Source: Kiritimatiellales bacterium
GTDB lineage: Bacteria; Verrucomicrobiota; Kiritimatiellia; Kiritimatiellales; Pontiellaceae
Direction: 5' to 3'
DNA: 5,787 nucleotides
Assembly: GCA_021734595.1 (NCBI GenBank)
Contig: JAIPIO010000250.1
Coordinates: 1 to 5,787 of the forward strand
Shown piece by piece: positions 1-5,288 of the stretch; positions within the stretch are counted from its first letter, which is position 1; every line of letters begins with the position of its first letter. Below the pieces are notes generated by a model. That model had not been told where the DNA came from, searched no databases, and worked only from the letters and a program-made list of their open reading frames with translations. The position numbers and the translations under genes are program-made.

Positions 1-1085
1 GCGGCTTTTTCCCAGCCGACACGGAAGACACCATCAAACAGGCGGCCGAAGATTCCGGCTGGGGCTATGTAATCGAAGGGATCGGCCCCGACGACAACCC
101 GCCCACCCTGCTGCGCAACCCGAAATGGATATCCCCGATCAAAGCGGTCTTCAGCATGATTGGTGTCATTCCCGGCTATCGTGAGCTCGACATCAGCGCC
201 CTTTTCCTGATCTTCCTCAGCGTCTTCTTTGCGTTTTTGATTGGTGATGCCGGCTATGGCCTGCTGTTCATCGGGCTTACCCTGTTTGGCAAGTTCAAGA
301 CCAAGGGCAAGGCTGCCGCGCAACCGGCACTCAACCTGCTGCTGCTGATGAGTAGCTTCTGCGTGGTCTTTGGCGTGCTGACCGGAAACTATTTCGGTAT
401 TGCCATCGATGCCCTGCCGGTTCCGCTGCGGGGCCTGAGCAACGACTACATGACCGGGAAAATGGCTGACGGAAGCTGGAATTCCGACACCGCGGCCAAC
501 CATGTCATGTTTATCTGCTTTGCCATCGGCACCCTGCACCTGACGCTGGCGCATGGATGGAACCTGATCCGCAAGATCAATTCATGGGCGGCGCTGACCG
601 ATTTGGGCTGGCTTTGCAGCACTTGGGCGCTGTTCACCGTCGTACTGAACATGGTGCTCTACATCGAGTTGCCTGGCTGGGTTGCCGCTGCCCAGTTGCC
701 TCTGCTTGGCACCGGGGTGGCTTTGATCATTACAAGCCTGATACTGACGAAGTCCTACTTCGGCCTCGTCACGCTCTTGCTGGATGTGATCAATAATTTC
801 GTGGATATCATCTCATATGTCCGCCTCTATGCCGTTGGAGCCGCATCGCTCGCCATCGCACAGGCGTTCAACGGCATGGCCATGGATATTGGATTCAGCG
901 GCATCGGCTCCATTGGCGCAGCGCTCATTCTGTTCGCCGGGCACGGACTCAATATTATTCTGGGAGCCATGGGCGTAATGGTTCACGGCATCCGCCTGAA
1001 CACCCTCGAGTTTTCAGGTCATGCCGGCGTAGAGTGGGCCGGCATCCACTTCAACCCTTTCAGAAAAAAAGAAGACGATCTTTAA
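1..1085 (+). CDS. atpI: V-type ATP synthase/ATPase subunit I (a-subunit homologue), C-terminal part, 5' end outside window
   Basis: This is the membrane stator subunit of a V/A-type rotary ATPase; it forms the ion half-channels beside the proteolipid ring. The frame is open from base 3 to the stop at 1083-1085, giving 360 visible codons. The ATG at 156 is internal, because family sequence runs straight through it: an NPPTLLRNP stretch lies upstream and IGDAGYGL downstream (about residues 78-85 of the fragment), the family's hallmark at the start of the membrane domain. Several hydrophobic helices follow. The essential channel arginine is present in SYVRLYAVGAAS (Arg codon 822-824, fragment residue 274), matching the yeast Vph1 SYLRLWALS motif. 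The conserved GHGLN of the last helices lies near 942-956. The C-terminus is short and charged (FRKKEDDL). It is followed after 31 bases by the proteolipid gene, so the two are cotranscribed. The cytoplasmic N-terminal arm is outside the window. Family assignment is firm. Confidence 0.96.
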   Translation, partial: GFFPADTEDTIKQAAEDSGWGYVIEGIGPDDNPPTLLRNPKWISPIKAVFSMIGVIPGYRELDISALFLIFLSVFFAFLIGDAGYGLLFIGLTLFGKFKTKGKAAAQPALNLLLLMSSFCVVFGVLTGNYFGIAIDALPVPLRGLSNDYMTGKMADGSWNSDTAANHVMFICFAIGTLHLTLAHGWNLIRKINSWAALTDLGWLCSTWALFTVVLNMVLYIELPGWVAAAQLPLLGTGVALIITSLILTKSYFGLVTLLLDVINNFVDIISYVRLYAVGAASLAIAQAFNGMAMDIGFSGIGSIGAALILFAGHGLNIILGAMGVMVHGIRLNTLEFSGHAGVEWAGIHFNPFRKKEDDL

Positions 1086-1103
1086 CCAACGGAATCGACC
1101 AAT

Positions 1104-1109
1104 AGGAGG
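1104..1109 (+). promoter_or_regulatory. Strong Shine-Dalgarno of the subunit K gene
   Basis: AGGAGG lies 7 bases before the ATG at 1117. It is the strongest ribosome-binding site in the window and fixes the K start. Rotary ATPases need many proteolipid copies per complex, so strong initiation here makes sense (inference). Confidence 0.85.
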
Positions 1110-1116
1110 AAAATAA

Positions 1117-1578
1117 ATGGACGCATCATTAGCACCCGCACTGATCAAACTCGGAGGAGCAGCGGCGTTGGCATTTGCCGCGATTGGATCTGCACTCGGA
1201 ACCGGAACCGCCGGCATGGCGAGTATCGGCGCATGGAAAAAATGCTACCTTCAAGGCAAGGCAGCTCCTTTCATCCTGCTTGTATTCATCGGCGCACCGC
1301 TTTCGCAGACCATTTATGGACTGCTGCTGCTGCTGGCCTTCAACAAGATGGCCCTGCTGGAATCGGCTGGCGTCATGTGGCCGGCGGTGCTTGGCGCCGG
1401 AATTATCGGTGGCATTGCGATGGGCATGTCGGCATGGTTGCAAGGCAAGGCCGGGGCTTCCGGTTCCGATGCGCTGGCGGAAACCGGCCAGGGATTCGGC
1501 AACTACCTCACCACGCTGGGTATCATTGAAACCGTCGCCCTCTTCGTGATGATCTTTATCCAGATGGCGCTGAAGTAG
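1117..1578 (+). CDS. atpK: V-type ATP synthase/ATPase subunit K (proteolipid, rotor-ring subunit), likely Na+-binding
   Basis: This is the 153-residue membrane rotor subunit of the V/A-type ATPase. The sequence shows a duplicated helical hairpin: four hydrophobic segments at about 10-32, 51-75, 88-108 and 130-150. Glycine/alanine-rich first helices of each repeat (AAIGSALGTGTAG and LGAGIIGGIAMG) are typical of ring packing. The ion carboxylate is Glu138 in GIIETVALF of helix 4; the matching place in the first hairpin has Gln64. Aligned by eye to Enterococcus hirae NtpK, the Na+ ligands correspond as Thr64 to Ser63, Gln65 to Gln64, Tyr68 to Tyr67, Gln110 to Gln109 and Glu139 to Glu138, so a sodium-coupled ring is likely. 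Only Leu61, a backbone ligand, is replaced (Ala60). Length is normal for a duplicated K subunit. It is the last gene of its operon, with hairpins starting at the base after the stop codon. Confidence 0.96.
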   Translation: MDASLAPALIKLGGAAALAFAAIGSALGTGTAGMASIGAWKKCYLQGKAAPFILLVFIGAPLSQTIYGLLLLLAFNKMALLESAGVMWPAVLGAGIIGGIAMGMSAWLQGKAGASGSDALAETGQGFGNYLTTLGIIETVALFVMIFIQMALK

Positions 1579-1597
1579 GGTTCCAACCATTGGAACC
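1579..1597 (+). repeat. Small hairpin, left copy of an inverted pair
   Basis: GGTTCCAA-cca-TTGGAACC is a perfect 8-bp stem with a 3-base loop, starting at the base after the atpK stop. It is followed only by TTTAA, so it would be a weak terminator alone. Its 15-base core TTCCAACCATTGGAA is the exact reverse complement of the core of the hairpin at 1672-1690. Confidence 0.8.
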
Positions 1598-1613
1598 TTT
1601 AAGGGCAGAACTT

Positions 1614-1662
1614 CCAGTGCCTGGAAAAAATCCGGTTGGATTTTCCAGGCGCTGGATTTTTT
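1614..1662 (+). terminator. Rho-independent terminator of the V-ATPase operon
   Basis: A long stem joins 1614-1633 (CCAGTGCCTGG, then A-rich, ending TCC) to 1638-1655 (starting GGATTTTCC, ending GCTGG). The tetraloop is GGTT at 1634-1637. The stem has a two-base bulge and one G-T wobble. It is followed at 1657-1662 by six T's. Stem strength and T-tract fit termination of + strand transcription coming out of atpK. On the minus strand no comparable T run follows, so it would serve the convergent antiporter gene less well. Confidence 0.85.
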
Positions 1663-1671
1663 GTGCCCCGT

Positions 1672-1690
1672 TTTTCCAATGGTTGGAAAA
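1672..1690 (-). repeat. Small hairpin, right copy of the inverted pair
   Basis: TTTTCCAA-tgg-TTGGAAAA is a perfect 8-bp stem with a 3-base loop that begins at the base after the antiporter stop codon (minus strand). It mirrors the hairpin right after the atpK stop: the 15-base cores are reverse complements. A stem-loop right after a stop codon could protect or terminate the transcript, but no T-tract follows it on the minus strand. Confidence 0.75.
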
Positions 1691-2707
1691 TCAGGATATG
1701 AGGTATCCGGCCACCGTGGTTATCAGGTAGATGCCGAGAAAGATGATGCACAGCCAACGCGCAAGATGGGCTTTCGAGAGCGAAGTTGAAACGCGGAACA
1801 CCAGCACCAGCAGCAGCATCGCCGGGAAATAGAGCCTGAAGAACGCGGGCGGAACTTCCAGTCCACCTTTGGTTACCGAAGCGGAAGCGCCCACCACCAG
1901 CAGCGCGTTGAGGATATCCGCGCCCAGCACATTGCCAATGGCCAGTTCACCGTGCCCTTTGCGCGCGGCGGTAATAGCCGTTACCAGCTCGGGCAGCGAC
2001 GTGCCGAAGGCCACCAGCGTGGCGGCAATAATACTCTCCGGCACCCGGAAGCGCCACGCTATCTCCTCCACGGTCGGAATAAGAAATCGGGAGGACAAAA
2101 GCACCATCGCAATCCCGGCGACCAGTTTCAGAACCACAAAGGGGACGGACGAGTGATCGACGTCAACCGGGACTTTCTCCGTACCGGACTTGCGGGCGCG
2201 CCGCATGGAGACCGAGAGGTAAATCACCAGCAGGCACAGAAAGATCCATCCCATCCATTGCGGAAAAACACCACCGTCAAGGAAGGTGTTGCGCAAATTC
2301 CCGAACGGAAGGCAGGCCACCACCAGCAGCATGGCCGCCACACTGAGAACCCATCCGTGAAAATGGATGTCGCTGCGCTTGAATGAAAGCCGCGCAATGA
2401 GCAGCGCCAGCCCGAGAATCAGCCCCATATCGCAGATCATGGAACCAACGGCATTGCCCATGGCCAATTCGGCATGGCCACGCACCGCCGCATACACGGA
2501 AACGCTTACTTCCGGCAGGGTGGTGCCGATACTGACCAGTGTGATTCCGATAAACAGCTTTGAAACGCCCCATTTAACGGACAGCGTAACCGCCTCCTCC
2601 ACCAGAATATCCGCCCCTTTTCCCAGCACGAAAAACATGCCGGTCAACAGAATAAACAGCGCCGTAGTCGAGAAGTTGTTTACAAGATGCTGGATCCATT
2701 CTTCCAT
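1691..2707 (-). CDS. Calcium/sodium antiporter of the CaxA/YrbG (CaCA) family
   Basis: This 338-residue inner-membrane exchanger most likely couples Na+ (or H+) entry to Ca2+ export. It has the full CaCA architecture: about ten hydrophobic helices in two inverted halves, split by a hydrophilic loop at about 168-188. Each half carries an alpha repeat: SIGTTLPE (59-66) followed by GNAVGSMICD (84-93), and AFGTSLPE (233-240) followed by GNVLGADILN (258-267). Glu66 and Glu240 match the two ion-binding glutamates (Glu54 and Glu213 of NCX_Mj). The usual GSNxxN that follows is changed to GSMICD in the first repeat and GADILN in the second. The start ATG (2705-2707) gives a normal family N-terminus; the upstream GGTAGG is only 2 bases away, so the ribosome site is poor. 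It lies 79 bases downstream of ahcY on the same strand, with a hairpin between, and may share its transcript. Family is firm; the transported ions are inferred. Confidence 0.93.
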   Translation of the reverse strand: MEEWIQHLVNNFSTTALFILLTGMFFVLGKGADILVEEAVTLSVKWGVSKLFIGITLVSIGTTLPEVSVSVYAAVRGHAELAMGNAVGSMICDMGLILGLALLIARLSFKRSDIHFHGWVLSVAAMLLVVACLPFGNLRNTFLDGGVFPQWMGWIFLCLLVIYLSVSMRRARKSGTEKVPVDVDHSSVPFVVLKLVAGIAMVLLSSRFLIPTVEEIAWRFRVPESIIAATLVAFGTSLPELVTAITAARKGHGELAIGNVLGADILNALLVVGASASVTKGGLEVPPAFFRLYFPAMLLLVLVFRVSTSLSKAHLARWLCIIFLGIYLITTVAGYLIS

Positions 2708-2733
2708 AACCTACCAGATTGGATTAATGCATC

Positions 2734-2776
2734 GATGGATTGCTGGATTATTGCTTCAACAATCCAGCAATCCATC
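2734..2776 (-). repeat. 20-bp-stem hairpin between ahcY and the antiporter gene
   Basis: Arms 2734-2753 and 2757-2776 pair over 20 positions with a single A/C mismatch and a CTT loop; an ATTGG/CCAAT pair (2718-2722 with 2776-2780) could extend the base. The left arm repeats TGGATT (also at 2720-2725). It begins 10 bases after the ahcY stop on the minus strand. No T-tract follows, so it is a better candidate for an mRNA-stabilising or processing stem, a rho-assisted end, or a dispersed repeat than for a classical terminator. Confidence 0.8.
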
Positions 2777-2786
2777 CAATGTTCCT

Positions 2787-4208
2787 TTAATATCTGTAAT
2801 GTTCTGGTTTGTACGGCCCGTCCGGCGTGATGCCGAGATATTTGGCCTGGTTGCGGGTCAGGCGGTCAAGCCGGACGCCGATCTTTTCGAGATGCAACCG
2901 CGCCACTTCTTCATCGAGCAGCTTCGGCAAGGTGTAGACCCCGATTGGATATTTTCCGGGATTGCAGTAAAGCTCCATCTGCGCCAGCACCTGGTTGGTG
3001 AAGCTGTTCGACATAACGAAGCTCGGATGCCCGGTGGCGCAGCCCAGATTCACCAACCGGCCTTCGGCCAGCATGATGATGCTCTTGCCATTCGGCTTGG
3101 TAATCTTGTCAACCTGCGGCTTGATGTTGGTCCATTTGTATTTCCTCATCTTCTCGATCTGGATCTCGGAATCGAAGTGGCCAATGTTGCAGACGATGGC
3201 CATATCCTTCATCCGCTTCATGTGGCGCTCGGTAATGACATCGCAGCAACCGGTGGTGGTCACGAAAATGTCTCCAATCAGGCAGGCGTCGTCCATGTTC
3301 ATGACTTCATAGCCTTCCATCGCGGCCTGCAGCGCGCAGATCGGGTCGATTTCCGTAACAATCACACGGGCTCCCTGCCCCACGAGCGACTGTGCACTGC
3401 CTTTGCCCACATCGCCATAGCCGGCCACCACGGCAATCTTGCCGGAAAGCATGACATCGGTCGCACGCATAATGGCGTCGACGAGCGAGTGGCGGCAGCC
3501 GTAGAGGTTGTCGAACTTGGATTTTGTCACGGAGTCGTTTACGTTGAACGCGGGGAAAAGCAGCTCGCCATTGGCGGCCAGTTGATAGAGGCGATGCACG
3601 CCTGTAGTGGTTTCTTCGGAAACGCCGAGGATATCCTTGGCGATGCGCGAGAACCGTTTTGGATCCTTCTTGAGCGACTTCTTGAGCTGGGCAAAGAGCA
3701 CGCCCTCTTCAACGCTCTCCGGCTTCTTGTCGAGGATGGTCGGATCCTGTTCGGCCTTGTAACCCAACTGCACAAACAGGGTGGCGTCACCACCATCGTC
3801 CAGGATCATGCTGGGCCCCTTGCCGTTGCCCCAGTCGAGGATGCGGTCGGTATATTGCCAGTATTCCTCCAGCGTTTCGCCCTTGATCGCAAAGACCGGC
3901 GTGCCTTTTACGGCGACGGCGGCGGCGGCATGGTCCTGGGTGGAATAGATATTGCAACTGGCCCAGCGCACCTTTGCACCAAGAATCTGCAGCGTTTCTA
4001 TCAGCATAGCGGTCTGGATCGTCATGTGAAGCGATCCCGTAATGCGCGCGCCCTTCAGCGGCTTTTCCTTGCCGTATTTTTCGCGCAGCGACATCAACCC
4101 CGGCATTTCATATTCCGCCAGCTCCATTTCCTTGCGGCCGAATTCCGCCAGGGAAATATCCCGGACGATGTAGTCTTTTTTTGTTGCGGTTTTTTTCTTT
4201 GCAGTCAT
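2787..4208 (-). CDS. ahcY: Adenosylhomocysteinase (S-adenosyl-L-homocysteine hydrolase)
   Basis: This cytosolic NAD+-dependent enzyme splits S-adenosylhomocysteine into adenosine and homocysteine, relieving product inhibition of methyltransferases and feeding methionine regeneration. All 473 residues are present. Substrate-domain landmarks are GSLHMT (His61), CNIYSTQDHAAAA (Cys85), ILDDGGD (Asp138), EETTTGV (Glu199) and NDSVTKSKFDN-YGCR (Lys229, Asp233, Asn234, Cys238). The Rossmann NAD site is GYGDVGKG (263-270) with Glu286 for the ribose hydroxyls, then NIGHFD (His344). The C-terminus is the canonical PYKPEHYRY, whose Lys467 and Tyr471 reach into the partner subunit's NAD site. It belongs to the long bacterial/plant form, with an insertion of about 40 residues near 150-190 relative to the 432-residue human enzyme. 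The lysine-rich first 11 residues are probably a flexible tail. AAGG sits 7 bases before the ATG. It follows the SahR-like gene by 21 bases, so the two form an operon. Confidence 0.98.
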   Translation of the reverse strand: MTAKKKTATKKDYIVRDISLAEFGRKEMELAEYEMPGLMSLREKYGKEKPLKGARITGSLHMTIQTAMLIETLQILGAKVRWASCNIYSTQDHAAAAVAVKGTPVFAIKGETLEEYWQYTDRILDWGNGKGPSMILDDGGDATLFVQLGYKAEQDPTILDKKPESVEEGVLFAQLKKSLKKDPKRFSRIAKDILGVSEETTTGVHRLYQLAANGELLFPAFNVNDSVTKSKFDNLYGCRHSLVDAIMRATDVMLSGKIAVVAGYGDVGKGSAQSLVGQGARVIVTEIDPICALQAAMEGYEVMNMDDACLIGDIFVTTTGCCDVITERHMKRMKDMAIVCNIGHFDSEIQIEKMRKYKWTNIKPQVDKITKPNGKSIIMLAEGRLVNLGCATGHPSFVMSNSFTNQVLAQMELYCNPGKYPIGVYTLPKLLDEEVARLHLEKIGVRLDRLTRNQAKYLGITPDGPYKPEHYRY

Positions 4209-4224
4209 TTCAGTTCCTTTCCTT
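4209..4224 (-). promoter_or_regulatory. Ribosome-binding site of ahcY in the short spacer after the repressor gene
   Basis: On the minus strand the spacer holds AAGGAAAGGAAC, two overlapping purine-rich Shine-Dalgarno-like sites; the nearer AAGG is 7 bases from the ahcY ATG. The spacer is 21 bases long and leaves no room for a separate promoter, supporting cotranscription with the upstream gene. Confidence 0.7.
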
Positions 4225-4229
4225 ATAAA

Positions 4230-5153
4230 TCACTGTTTATTTCCAATTACCATCAATACCGACAAATCAGGCGTGGAACCCGGCAGTGCATCAAGCACCG
4301 CCGTCTCCAGGCCGACATCCTTCAACCAGCTCCGCAGTTGAAACGGATCGAATCCCAGCCACTCATCCGCCCACTCTTCCCGTGTCCACTCATGCTCATG
4401 GCGGACCAAATCCAATATAATAAGCTGCCCGCCTTTTTTCAGCGCCGCCGAGCACGCCAGCAGCACCTTCTGGGGATTTGAACTGTGGTGCAGCGATTGG
4501 CTCAGAAAAACAGCATCCAGACAACCATCGGGAAACGGCAGGTCTTCCAGTATCCCCTTCTTCACCTCCACCCGGTCCAACAGCCCTTGTTCCTCCGCTT
4601 TTTCCTGCACCAGTTTCAGCATTTGCTGCGACTGGTCGAAAGCCGTCACTTTCTTCGCAAACCGGGCAAGCAGCAGGGTCAACTGTCCTTCGCCGCAGCC
4701 CAGATCGGCCACTTCCTTGCCGGAAAATCCCGCCGCCAAAGCCGCTGCCAGCGCCTGCCAGCCGCCGCCCGGATCCGTCAGCGAACCATAGCGCCCGGCA
4801 ATCTGGTCAAAAAACTCCTTGCTGCGCTTGCGCCGCAGATTCAGCACCTGCTCTACCGACGCGGCATCGCGGTTCGCCGCGTGCAGCTCTTTCAGTCGGT
4901 CATTCATCACTTGCGCAAAGGCCGGATCGCGGAAAATCGGCCCGCGGTTGTAAAACACGGATGTTCCGTCGCGGCGCGCTTCCACCAGCCCGGCTTCGCG
5001 CAACGGCTTCAAATGGCGGCTGACGGTTGACTGCGGCATTTCCAACGACTGGACCAGCTCCGCCACCGACAATTCCGCCTGATCGATTGCGCGCAAAATG
5101 CGTAATCGGCCTTCATCCGCCAAGGCTTTAAAAATGTCCAGAATATCAGTCAT
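4230..5153 (-). CDS. sahR: ArsR-family repressor fused to a class I methyltransferase domain, SahR-like regulator of ahcY
   Basis: The 307 residues show two domains. Residues 1-75 are an ArsR-type winged helix: LADEGRLRILRAI, the recognition helix in MPQSTVSRHLKPLREAGLV (39-57) and a wing RRDGTSVFYN. The metal-binding ELCVCDL motif of arsenic/cadmium sensors is absent (ELSVAEL, no cysteines). Residues from about 110 onward form a class I SAM-methyltransferase fold: motif I VADLGCGEG (148-156), an acidic strand-2 end AFDQS (Asp173), then EDLPFPDGCLDAVFLSQSLHH (203-223) and LKKGGQLIILD. This arrangement matches SahR, described in Proteobacteria as a SAH-responsive repressor of methionine-cycle genes in which the methyltransferase-like domain senses ligand. 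Immediate linkage to ahcY supports that role strongly. The start gives a standard ArsR N-terminus; its Shine-Dalgarno is weak. An alternative is an active methyltransferase with its own regulator domain. Family is firm; the ligand is inferred. Confidence 0.9.
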   Translation of the reverse strand: MTDILDIFKALADEGRLRILRAIDQAELSVAELVQSLEMPQSTVSRHLKPLREAGLVEARRDGTSVFYNRGPIFRDPAFAQVMNDRLKELHAANRDAASVEQVLNLRRKRSKEFFDQIAGRYGSLTDPGGGWQALAAALAAGFSGKEVADLGCGEGQLTLLLARFAKKVTAFDQSQQMLKLVQEKAEEQGLLDRVEVKKGILEDLPFPDGCLDAVFLSQSLHHSSNPQKVLLACSAALKKGGQLIILDLVRHEHEWTREEWADEWLGFDPFQLRSWLKDVGLETAVLDALPGSTPDLSVLMVIGNKQ

Positions 5154-5161
5154 CGGGTATA

Positions 5162-5179
5162 TATCCGTATTTCCGGATA
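5162..5179. promoter_or_regulatory. Probable operator of the SahR-like repressor
   Basis: TATCCG-tatttc-CGGATA is a perfect 6-bp inverted repeat spanning 18 bases, centred between 5170 and 5171. A second, overlapping repeat pairs ATATCC (5161-5166) with GGATAT (5183-5188). Both cover the -10 element and start region of the repressor promoter, where an ArsR-family dimer would block transcription. That the repressor binds here is inferred from position and symmetry. Confidence 0.65.
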
Positions 5180-5205
5180 AAAGGATATTTGCCCCGCGAT
5201 GTCAA
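5177..5205 (-). promoter_or_regulatory. sigma70-type promoter of the sahR-ahcY operon
   Basis: On the minus strand a perfect -35 TTGACA (5200-5205) is followed after exactly 17 bases by TTTTAT (5177-5182), a 4-of-6 match to TATAAT. The start point would fall near 5170, giving a leader of only about 17 bases. That leaves no room for a SAH riboswitch, so control is more likely by protein binding to the overlapping palindrome. Confidence 0.7.
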
Positions 5206-5275
5206 CGCATTCAAAAAGAATCTTTTGGGCTTGTCATTCAACCCACCAGCCTCAACCCTGTTCTACGTTTTAACC

Positions 5276-5281
5276 AAAAGG
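5276..5281 (+). promoter_or_regulatory. Shine-Dalgarno of the M50 protease gene
   Basis: AAAAGG ends 7 bases before the ATG at 5289 and supports that start. I could not find a convincing -35/-10 pair for this gene in the spacer; a TTGTCA at 5231-5236 has no good -10 partner. Confidence 0.55.
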
Positions 5282-5288
5282 TATTTAA

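Noticed and set aside
156..158. ATG at 156 as the start of subunit I
   Set aside because: The frame is open to the window start and encodes conserved subunit I sequence upstream (NPPTLLRNP), so this Met is internal.
1129..1590. A 153-codon minus-strand frame opposite atpK, and the overlapping + strand frames at 1175-1549 and 1233-1529
   Set aside because: atpK is certain from its motifs and strong ribosome site; these frames are histidine/arginine/cysteine-rich shadows without recognisable domains.
2367..4481. A 704-codon open frame on the + strand, antisense to ahcY and the starts of its neighbours
   Set aside because: It lies opposite an unmistakable ahcY, runs through three minus-strand genes, has no family motifs and looks like a codon-bias shadow of GC-rich coding sequence.
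4230..5153. Arsenic resistance regulator or arsenite methyltransferase
   Set aside because: The metal-binding cysteines of ArsR sensors are missing, as are the conserved cysteines of ArsM, and the neighbour is ahcY, not an ars gene.
5154..5288. A SAH or SAM riboswitch ahead of the sahR-ahcY operon
   Set aside because: The predicted leader is only about 17 bases, far too short for these aptamers, and the visible symmetry is a DNA palindrome over the promoter.
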